From Zygnema cylindricum (Eukaryota; Streptophyta; Zygnematophyceae; Zygnematales; Zygnemataceae): 64,000 nt of DNA. Where the stretch lies: positions 168,909 to 232,908 of the forward strand of contig JBBHKE010001155.1 in the NCBI GenBank assembly GCA_037447655.1. Direction: 5' to 3'. How positions within the stretch are numbered: position 1 is the stretch's first letter; every line of letters starts with the position of its first letter. The notes beneath the pieces are model-generated. The model was not told the origin of the DNA, searched no databases, and saw nothing but the letters and a program-made list of their open reading frames with translations. This document shows positions 55,427 to 64,000 of the stretch, piece by piece. The position numbers were made by a program, and so were the translations under genes.

Positions 55427-58400
55427 ATGGAGGTCTCACAGTTTCAGGTTATGGGCCCACCCCTCTAGGGTACCAATCTTTAATGGAACTGGCTTCATAT
55501 ACTGGGAAAGTATGATGATAAGAGCTCTATGTGAAAAAAGGTTTTGGGGGATAGTGAGTGGACGGTTGGGGCGTCCATCAAGTCTTGGAATTCCTCTAGG
55601 GTTTGGAGGAAGCAGATTCACCAGGAAAGAGGATCCACCTTCAACGGAGGAAACAAAAGAATGAGAGGTGGTGGACAAAGGAAAAGAGAAGGAGGTGACC
55701 ACACCAATAACAACTGGTTCGGCATTCATGTCACCTATTATGAGGAACGAGGAGAATGATACTGAAACCTGGGACTTCAACAATATGGCGGCAAAGCACT
55801 TCATCCTACGCCATCTCACTCAAGGACTTGCATGTCCTCATTTGCAGGTAGAAAGGGCATCCGATCTTTGGATGGCTCTCCTAGAGATGTACCGAAGTGG
55901 TACGATTCAGCAACAACAGTTGGCTGATCAGAAAGTTAATGAGTATGTATACAAAGGGGGGAAGATGTTGGATTTTTGCAATGAGCTTGCTACACTCTTC
56001 ATGGAGTTAGAGAGTGCGGGAAAAGATTTTAGCGAAAAAGAAAAGGTTAACTGTTTACTGATGAAGTTACCCGATGAGTTCGAGAACATAGTCAACCGTG
56101 TGCAGAACTTGCTGGACTCAAGGTGGATATGGAACTCAGTGGTAGTGATGATTCTCGTTCGAGAGAATACGATTGAGATCCGAAGGGGAGGAAAGAGTGG
56201 CGAATCCTTGGCAACTGCGACTGATTGGACAAACAAGGATTCCCGAAAAACCGGTCGGAAACTATGGGGGGAGGGAGCAAAAAAATCAGACTGACGAGTT
56301 CGGACCAAGGGCTCCCAAAGGTTTATGTCATTTTTGTAAGAAATCGGGGCACTATATGGCAGAGTGCACTAAGCTAACCGAGCTTCGGTTAAAGGAGGGG
56401 CAGACCGGTGGTACCCCGAGAGGAAAGAAAAAGGCCCTTGTGACACAGGTACATGAGGCGGAATCCGAGGACGAGGACGATGAGCTCCTTTTAGATGAGG
56501 AGTTGGAGGCGAAAAACGAGGTCAAAATTCCACGAAGGCAGAAATGTGCTTACGGTGGATTGAAAGGTGAAGCAGGCTGGATTGTAGATTCAGGTGCCTC
56601 CATGCACATGTGTAAGGATAGGCACCTGTTCACTAAGATAAGAAAGATTCCCACCGTAGAGATAGAGTACGGGGATGGGAGGATAGTCACCACTACTCTT
56701 GTAGGATCGGTAGATTTGAAAGTGTTAGTAGAAGGAAAGACATCCATAGTAACATTCTCCGATGTATTGTTTATTCCGGAGCTGAACAAAAACCTCATCT
56801 CTACATCTGTATTAGATGATAAGGGTTTTTTTACTAACACTAGGGAAGGAGTCTTTACTGCTAGTTTTGAGGAGGATGTCTATTTCATTGCTGAGAAAGG
56901 TAGCCATGGGATGTTTAGGCTAGTTTTAAGTAATGAAAAGAAGAAACTATATTATGCTGGTGTTCATGCTATTATGATGTGGCATAAGAGGCTTGGGCAC
57001 ATGAATCTAGACAAGTTAAGAGAGATGAAAAAGATGGGAGTGGTGGAAGGGATTAAGTTTAGTGAGAATGATAATATATGTGATTGTAGTGGATGTGCTC
57101 AAGGTAAAATACACAGATTACCCTTTCCTAAAAGAGCCACCTATAAGGGCGAAAAAATTCAAGATCTAGTACATACAGATATTTGGGGACCAGCTAAAGT
57201 GCCCTCATCGAGGGGGAAGAGATTTATAATGACTATCACTGATGATTGGTCTCGGTATTCCCGAGTGTATTTTTTGAAAAACAAGTACGAAGCTCAGGAT
57301 TGTTTTAGACAATATAAAGCATGGAGGGAAAATCTTCATGAAACTCCAATCAAGAGAATAAGGAGTGACAATGGTGGAGAGTATACTTCTAACCAGTTTG
57401 AGGATTTTCTGAGGGAAGATGGGGTTCAACACCAAAAGACAGTTCCAGAAAACCCGGAACAAAATGGGGTAGCTGAAAGGTTAAATAGAACACTAAGTGA
57501 TAGTGCTAGAAGTATGTTGTCAAATAAGAAGATAGGAAAAAGGTTTTGGGCAGAAGCAATGAACATGTGCTAATTACCTCAAAAATAGAGTTCTTACTTC
57601 AGCTATAAAAAATCAAACACCTTATGAGAGATGGACAGACCGAAACCAGACTTATCTCACTTAAAGGTTTTTGGCAGTCAAGTATTCAATCTAGATACAG
57701 ATCGGTCTAATTGGAAGCTAGATCTTAAAAGAAAACTGGGATACTTATTAGGATATGATGAAGATGTTAAAAGATATAGAGTTTATGATCTAAAAAGAGA
57801 AGATATAATCTTAGTAAAGCATCTAGTAGTTATGGATGAAGGAAAGTTTGTGGATCCCTTCAAATATACAAAGTTAGTTAAAATCAGATTTGAGTCAGAA
57901 AATTCCGATGACTTTGTGCTCCCTAACTATCCGGGTTTTAGAAAAGATGACATTCTTGTAGATACAAATCAGTTTGAAAAGGACTCGGTTGTGGAAACTC
58001 CAGTGAGAACTCTACCCGAAGCGGAAGACGTGGTGGAAATTGATTCGAAATCAAGAAGTAGGGGAGAAGCCGAGTTTGTTCGAAAGAATCCACGAGAACC
58101 ATCTATTCCGGCCTCAGATTTTGAAAGGGGAAGGAGAAATAGCAAAAGACTACAAGAAAAACAGGTTAATAACAAGGTAACTGAACTATCTCATCAAGAT
58201 GAACCTCAAACTCATGGAGAGGCGATGACTTGTCCAGAAAGAAACCGGTGGAAGACAACCATCTATGAGGAGATGGCCTCAATTATGGCAGCCGATACTT
58301 GGGAGCTGGTGGATTGTCCACCTAACCGAAAACCAATCGGTTTTAAGTGGGTTTTCAAATTAAAAATGAACCCAGATAACACAATCGAGAGCTACAAGGC

Positions 58401-59785
58401 CCGATTAGTGGCGAAGGGATTTACACAAAAAGAGGTAATTGACTACGAGGAAACCTTTGCCCCAGTGGTCAGATTTCCCTCCGTCCGCATACTTTTCAGC
58501 TTGGCAGCAACTGAAGATATGGAAGTGCACCAGATGGACATCTAGACAGCCTTTTTGCATGGAGAATTGGAAGAGGAGATCTTCATGCGACAACCCGAAG
58601 GGTTTGAGGAGGAAGGAGAGGAGAGTAAGGTATGTCGGCTGAGTAAATCTCTTTATGGTTTGAAACAGGCGCCTCCACAGTGGAATAAGAGGCTTGATGA
58701 GTTTCTTAACGGTCTGGGATATATCTGGATCAACTCAGATCACTCAATCTATGTTTTCGAAGATGAGGAAGGTTTTATATTTATTGCAATTTATTTTGAT
58801 GATTTGCTTGTCTTAAGTAAATCAATGAAAAAAATTAATATACTGAAAACCGATCTTAAGGGGAGATTTGAAATGAAGAATATGGGGGAAGCAAAATATA
58901 TTTTGGGAATTCAAGTAGAGAGAGACCGAAAAAGAAAAATTATAAGATTGACTCAAAAGGAAGCAATAGGGAACATGCTTGAAAAATTTCAAATGGATAA
59001 AGCTAACAGTTGTACAACTCTAATGGAGTTGAAGAATGGAAGTGAGGGGAGTGAGGAAGAAGGAGTCATTGTCTTAGACAAGGAATTATCTCCTGAAAAA
59101 CAAAAGTTCATGCAGACTATTCCTTACAGGCAAGTAGTGGGAACTCTAATCTATTTTATGAATTGTACCCGGCCGGATTTAGCTGCAGCTGTAGGAGTGC
59201 TGAGTAGAAGTCTAAATGCTCCCACCAAGAGGGATTGGGAGGCAGCTAAGAGTCCTTAGATATTTGATAGGAACTAGGGATTTATGGTTGCATTTGGGTG
59301 GGGAGAATACTAACATCACTTCTTCGAGTGATGCCAGTTATGGTGATGCTCTGATGAGGCGATGCACTTCTAGATATGTATTATATGTGGGTGATGGGGC
59401 TTGCTGTTGGAGTAGCAAACAACAAAAAGTTATTGCTCAGTCCACCATGGAGGCTGAGTATATGGCCTCTTGCTCTGCTGTAAAAGAATTGATGTGGGTC
59501 AAGTCTTTGCTTGGTGAGCTTGGTCACCTTAAGACTGGTGTGCAGAAAACTTTTTGTGATAATCAGGCAGCAATCGCTATTTCTGCCAATCCTAAACATC
59601 ATTTTAATGCTTAACACATGGACATTAGACTCAGCTTTGTTAGAGAGAAAGTAGAAAACAAAATAATCAGCTTAGAGTACCGACCAGATAGTGAGATGGT
59701 AGTAGATATCATGAGCAAACCTGTGCCTTCCCCTAAGCTAATTTTCTGCAGGGAAAAGTGTGGTCTGAAATTAAAGATTGACTAG
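55427..59785 (+). pseudogene. Element M gag-pol polyprotein, lightly broken
   Basis: Closest relative of the intact C protein. Lesions I can see are an inserted C just after the PBS, a TGA near 55662 (Gly codon in C), a frameshift near 56200-56280, an inserted base near 57565 and a frameshift near 57650. Further ones are a TAG at 58543 (Lys in C), missing bases near 59250 and a TAA at 59612. Motifs preserved are zinc knuckle GHYMAEC (near 56360), protease VDSGASMHM, integrase SDNGGEY and EQNGVAERLN, and RNase H MEAEYMA. The RT box reads YFDD instead of YVDD. It is non-functional, but could recombine with a live copy. Confidence 0.9.
55447..55461 (+). other. PBS of element M
   Basis: GGTTATGGGCCCACC, exact and adjacent to the LTR. 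One extra C follows (CCCACCCCTC), which shifts the gag frame a few codons on. Confidence 0.85.
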
Positions 59786-59798
59786 AAAATAACGGGAT

Positions 59799-60855
59799 TG
59801 TAGAAATTAATGGTATTTTTAAAGTATTTTCTAGGTCTGAATAGAAATAAGAAAAAAGCCGAGGCAGTCTATCTCTAACTTCTCTCTCCAACTTCTCAAA
59901 CTTGTCGCAGTCACTGAGAAATTGGAGAAGGAGCTAGAGCCATGGCTACCTAGGCTATCCACAGGTTTACGGGAAAATATATTTTAGTTAGTGGTTTAAT
60001 AAACTAAAAGATATGTACCGGCGTCATGATTTGATCCTGGTACGTGCGGACCGTCAGACAGCCAGTAGCCGGTAGCCTTAGCCGTTAAGTCTAGGAGTAG
60101 TGTTATGTACTATATGGTTTGATAATTACTTAAACATTTATACGTATGATAGTTCATTTAACTTTAACTGATTACGGGAGACATATATTTAGTAAATGTA
60201 AAAGTACGGATTCCGGTACAGATAAAAAAGCAATACAACGCATTTAATTCTTTAGTGAAACAAATACCACGCATGTATTTATTACAGCTACGATTAAATG
60301 TGAATTTAATCGGACAGCCGGAATTTACGTTGAGATCGCGGAAGAGGATTTTGGCGGTTTGTGGTCATCGCCACATCGGATGACACGTGGCGGAATGACA
60401 TTGGATCGCGGCATCTCCGAGGATTAAGGGAGTGAATCTAGACATACCACATGTCGACATTTAGGCCATGTCGTACAATGGTCGTACAAAAAGTACACCA
60501 GCAGCTGTACTTTTGTGTACGAAACTGAATTCTGATTGGCTCCGTACATCAGTAGATAGAGTCTGTGAGAGAGATAAGACTTAGAAAAATTAGAAGATAA
60601 GGCCTCTCTCCCAGAGAGCTTATGTACAAAAGGTCAACTTTGACCCTCCATAACTTACTGCTCAAGGGAGCAAATTTAGAGATTCTTTTTGCTATCGACT
60701 CAAAGGAGTCTTTTCTTCACAGGGGTGAAGTTGGTCAGAGTTTTTGTCTGCCAGGGTGGCAGTTATTTTTGCTGAAACACAAAAGGGTCAGGGTTATCCT
60801 AGAGGCTTCTTGGAAGCTGTCCACTCTGAGGACTTATGGAGGTTTCAGAGTTTCA
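59799..60855 (+). repeat. 3' LTR of element M
   Basis: 1057 bp, TGTAGAAATTA to CAGAGTTTCA. It is preceded by a mutated polypurine tract (AAAATAACGGGAT) and followed by CATAT. Confidence 0.92.
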
Positions 60856-60860
60856 CATAT

Positions 60861-61532
60861 GTGCAAGGATAAGAGGTGGTTTACTAAATTAAAGAAAATT
60901 CCAACAGTTGAGATAGAGTATGGAGATGGTAGAGTAGAAACCATAAGTCTTGTTGGATCGATTGATTTAAAAGTTCTAGTTGATGGAAAGGCTTCAATTG
61001 TAACATTCTCAGATGTTCTTTACATTCCACAACTTAGCAAGAATCTAGTCTCCTATGCAGTTCTAGATGAAAAAGAGTTTGAAACTGGAACTAAGAAAGA
61101 AATCTTCATTGCTAGCTTTGATAATGAGGTTTATTTCATAGCTGAAAAAGGTAGTCAAGAAAAGATAAAAATTGTACTTTTCAATAAAAAGGGTGTTCTC
61201 TACTCGTGTGGAAGTGATATGATGCTTTGGCACAAGAGGATGGGGCATGTGAATCTAGATATATTAAAGAAAATTAAAAAAAGGGAATACTGGATGGAAT
61301 TGAGTTTGGAGATTGTGAGACCTCAGATAATTGTAGTGGATGTGCCCAAGGGAAGATTCATAGACTTCCATTTCCAAAAGCATCCACATATAGAAGAGAG
61401 AAAGTATTAGATCTAGTTCACACTGATGTTTGGGGATCATCTAGGTATGCTTCACATAGGGGAAAAAGATGGATGCTAACCATTACGGTTGATTAGTCTT
61501 GATACACTAAGGTATATTTTCTTAGATATAAG
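60861..61532 (+). pseudogene. Element Z: protease end, pre-integrase and 5' integrase, broken
   Basis: Resumes after M with HMCKDKRWFTKLKKIPTVEIEYGDGR, the rest of the protease and linker, then MLWHKRMGHVNLD (near 61220) and a frameshift near 61290. The integrase start (VHTDVWGS near 61420) is followed by stops near 61490. It ends at YFLRYK (61532), where an LTR begins. The next integrase residues are found at 41748. Stops and frameshifts make it inactive. Confidence 0.82.
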
Positions 61533-62558
61533 TGAAAATCTGAGACCTCCATAAGTTCTCAGAGTGGAAAGCTTCCAACAAGCCTCCAGGATAACCTTGA
61601 CCCATTTGTGTTTCAGAATAAACAACTACCACCCTGGCAGACAATAACTATGACCACCTTCACCCCTGTAAAGGCAAGACTCCCCTAAGTCGATAGCAAA
61701 AAAAAATCTTCGAATTTGCTCCCCTGAGGAGTAAGTTATGGGGGGTCAAAGTTGACATTTTGTATAGAATTTCTCTAAAAGAGAGGGTCATATCTCGTAA
61801 TTTTTCTAAGTCCTATCTCTCTCACATACTCTATCTACTGATGTACGGAGCCAATCAGATTACAGTTCCGTACACAAAAGTACAGCTGCCGATGTACTTT
61901 GTGTACGGACACTTTACGACATGGCCTAAATGTCGACACGTGGTATGTCCGGATTCTCTCCCTTAATCCTCGGAGATGCCGCGATCCAATCTCATTCCGC
62001 CACGTGTCATATATGTGGCGATGACCAAAAACCGCCGAAATCCTCTTCCGCGATCTCGGCGTTAATTCCAGCCGTCCGATTAAATTCACATTTAATCGTA
62101 GCCGTAATAAATACATTCGCGGTATTTGTTTCTTATCCGTACCGTAATCCGTACTTTTACATTACAGGATCTATGTATCCCGTAATCAGTTAAAGTTAGA
62201 TGAACTATCCTACGTATAAATGTTTAAGTAATTATCAAACCATATAGTACATAACACTAGTTAAAGCCCTAACCGCTAAGGCTACCGGCTACTGGCTGTG
62301 TGACGGTCTGCAGGTACCAGGATCAAATCCTGTCGCCAGTACATATCTTTTAGTAAATTAAAGCACTAACTAAAATATATTTTCCCGTAAACCTATAGAT
62401 AGCTAAGGTAGCCATGGATCTAGCTCCTTCTCCAATTTCTGAGTGACTCCGACAAGTTTGAGAGTTGGAGAGAGAAGTTAGAGGTAGATTGCCTCGGCTT
62501 CTTTCTATATTTCTATTTAGACCTAGAAAATACTTTAAATGGACCATCAATTTCTACA
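61533..62558 (-). repeat. 3' LTR of element N
   Basis: 1026 bp, on the + strand TGAAAATCTG to AATTTCTACA. It is preceded by ATAAG (61528-61532). It contains the T-arm-like hairpin CAGGATCAAATCCTG (62318-62332) with flanking 7-base arms TACTGGC (62290) and GCCAGTA (62335). A short remnant at 40983-41742 is its best match. Confidence 0.83.
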
Positions 62559-62868
62559 CTCCCGTTATTTTCTAGTCAATCTTTAATTTCATACCACACT
62601 TCTCCCTGCAAAAAATAAGCTTAAAGGAAGGCACAGGTTTGGTCATCATATCTGCTACCATCTCACTATCTGGTCAGTACTCTAAACTGATTATTTTGTT
62701 TTCTACTTTCTCTTTAACAAAGCTGAGTCTGATGTTCATGTGTTTGGCTTTAAAATGATGTTTAGGATTGGCACAAATAGCGATTGCTGCCTGATTATCA
62801 CAAAAAGTTTTCTGCACACCACTCTTAAGGTGACCAAGCTCACCAAGCAAAGACTTGACCCACATCAA
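62559..62868 (-). pseudogene. Element N: RNase H end fragment
   Basis: Mutated polypurine tract (ctcccgttattttctag on the + strand), then the last ~95 codons of a C-type polyprotein (MMWVKSLLGELGHL, FCDNQAAIAI, HHFKAKHMNIRLSF). The fragment stops at 62868, where a forward LTR end is joined. The rest of N is missing from this side. Confidence 0.82.
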
Positions 62869-63021
62869 GGGAGTCTTGTCTTCACAGGGGGTGAAGTTGG
62901 TCAGAGTTTTTGTCTGCCAGGGTGGCAGTTATTTTTGCTGAAACACAAAGGGGTCAGGGTTATCCTAGAGGCTTTTTGGAAGCTGTCCACTCTGAGGACT
63001 TATGGAGGTCTCAGAGTTTCA
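62869..63021 (+). repeat. LTR 3' end fragment (C type), inverted relative to N
   Basis: About 153 bases from GGGAGTCTTGTC to CAGAGTTTCA, the U5 end of a C-type LTR in forward orientation. No PBS follows. Together with 61533-61680 it forms inverted ends around the N remnant. Confidence 0.75.
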
Positions 63022-64000
63022 CATTTCGCATCATTTCCTGCACACTATTTTCAAGTGCAGGAATTATTCATTTGATTTATTTTCAGTATTGAGGATTCTC
63101 TGCAGCCATCTTTTTATTTGTAAAATTGTCCAGACAGCTTAGAGACGATTTTCTGCCTTTGCGTGAAGTGTCTAGTTTTCTATTACATTATCAATATCTT
63201 GTAAAGCCTTACAAATTAATCTATACGGCTTCGGCCAAGACCTACACGGTTTCCCTTCACTTTTCTCATCCTTTTGAGTGGATTTTGACCGCGATCTCAC
63301 AACACAAACTTCTTTTCCTGACTTTGGCTGAACTTTAATTAGTGTGGAAGTTGCATGTTGGGATTATTGTTGTGTTGTTTTTATTTATTGTGATTGTGTA
63401 TTTATTTCTATTTGGCTTTTGCGCATCTTTTGAGTTTGGTTATCTCAAACCTCATAAGTGTCGGGCATATTTTCATTTTCGGTTTTTATTTATCTCTTGG
63501 TTGTTTATGCTTTGATTTATTCTATTTAAGTATAAATTCAGATTATCCTTGATAAAATAACTCCTGCAAGGAATATAAATAGACCGTGGGGCCTAGTGGT
63601 CATCCATCGGCTTAGTAAAGATAAACCGACCTAACAATAACCAGCTAAGTCGTTGACCTTTCTTTTTCTTCCACCTTGCATGTTGTTGTATTTACCCATT
63701 TTTACTTTTATGATTTATTTCATTTCCGATATCTCGCTATCATTTGAGTTTAAGTTGAGCACAGCTGTTGATATTGCATGCATCTTCATGTTATTTGACA
63801 CATGCACGACAGGCCGTATCCTCCTCCGTCACAAACTTGTAGAGCTCTTTTTGAGGGGCATTGACTCCAAGCATCACTTTCACCTTGTCCATTGAAGGAA
63901 ACCAAAAGGACAAATGACCGTTTAAATATAACATGAACTTGTGATCATAGCAAACAACAAAAACGTAGTGAACTTTATATACACAATATATTGTTCATAC
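63022..64000. other. Unassigned non-copia sequence
   Basis: About 980 bases with no recognisable retroelement protein, LTR module or RNA gene. T-rich on the + strand to about 63720, more balanced after. It may be the host sequence or an older element into which the pile was inserted, or another element's non-coding part. It shares no obvious similarity with 8648-9727. Confidence 0.5.
63791..63892 (-). CDS. Small ORF, possible first exon (33 codons), speculative
   Basis: A reverse-strand ATG frame starting MDKVKVMLGV and ending with a CRAC motif before TAA. Composition is more gene-like than its surroundings, and GT dinucleotides that could be splice donors lie near the Cys codons. I do not recognise the protein. 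At this length chance is a fair explanation. Confidence 0.12.
   Translation of the reverse strand: MDKVKVMLGVNAPQKELYKFVTEEDTACRACVK

Larger units (their letters stand above)
54390..55446 (+). repeat. 5' LTR of element M
   Basis: 1057 bp, TGTAGAAATTA to CACAGTTTCA. It contains GTCACTGA (near 54500), GCCATGGCT (near 54530), G-box and GTAC motifs (about 54970-55140), a canonical TATA box, the two leader hairpins and the gag ATG at 55427. Confidence 0.92.
54390..60855 (+). mobile_element. Element M: full-length Ty1/copia retrotransposon with few lesions
   Basis: 6466 bp with two 1057-bp LTRs (54390-55446, 59799-60855), an exact CATAT duplication (54385-54389, 60856-60860), an exact PBS and a polyprotein with about eight breaks. 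LTR divergence is about 5% by eye over the first 300 bases, intermediate between C/H and B/E. It is inserted in the protease region of Z and belongs to the same family as C, B, E and J. Confidence 0.92.

Noticed and set aside
62290-62341. A genuine tRNA gene
   Set aside because: Only acceptor-like and T-arm-like stems exist; there is no D arm or anticodon arm, and the length is about 52 bases.
63126-63338. 70-codon + strand frame near the right end
   Set aside because: No recognisable domain; codon use looks random.

Overview
This 64-kb window is a nested pile of plant-type Ty1/copia LTR retrotransposons. I see no host gene I can defend, no rRNA or tRNA gene and no CRISPR. The organism is most likely a plant (or close streptophyte relative) with a large, repeat-rich genome. 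The polyproteins are Tnt1-like (gag, protease, integrase, RT, RNase H in one frame). The LTR promoters carry G-box and CCAAT-type motifs. The primer-binding sites (PBSs) match the anticodon arm of the plant initiator tRNA-Met as I remember it. I cannot name the species.

Layout, left to right. A (+; 1-1308, 7745-7921) is an old copia copy split by B (+; 1309-7744, two LTRs, decayed). Positions 7922-8647 hold inverted LTR scraps around a 10-N gap. G is a different retroelement with a two-zinc-knuckle gag and a decayed protease (about 8648-9727, 16211-16775, 22705-24190). It is split by E (-; 9728-16210) and F (-; 16776-22704). D (+; 24191-26389, 32845-34773) is split by C (-; 26390-32839). C is the only complete element: 1049-bp LTRs about 99% alike, an exact GTAAG target duplication and an unbroken 1452-codon polyprotein. 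I (+; 34774-40982) is nearly full length but decayed.

From 41743 to 61532 lies a block built on one old copia element, Z. It is interrupted by J and L' (-; 42200-47607), H (-; 49547-53917), M (+; 54390-60855) and N (-; pieces at 61533-62868 and 40983-41742). Z is circularly permuted: the 3' half of its integrase plus RT (41743-48843) lies to the left of its gag, protease and 5' integrase (48844-61532). The two broken integrase ends match in frame and share the ATAAG target duplication of N. Positions 63022-64000 are unassigned.

The most interesting items are as follows. (1) H is a young non-autonomous element (LTRs about 99.5% alike, exact CATAG duplication) with an open 617-codon frame that fuses a complete gag to scraps of RT and RNase H. 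(2) In all families here the PBS abuts the 5' LTR, pairs with the tRNA anticodon arm rather than its 3' end, and is itself translated as V-M-G-P within gag, whose first codons lie in the LTR. (3) The permuted Z block. (4) LTR modules shared between otherwise divergent families: paired leader hairpins, a T-arm-like hairpin, and palindromic GTAC-rich promoters. C could supply pol functions and H looks like a gag-bearing partner or parasite of such elements; that link is inference. Percent identities are by-eye estimates.
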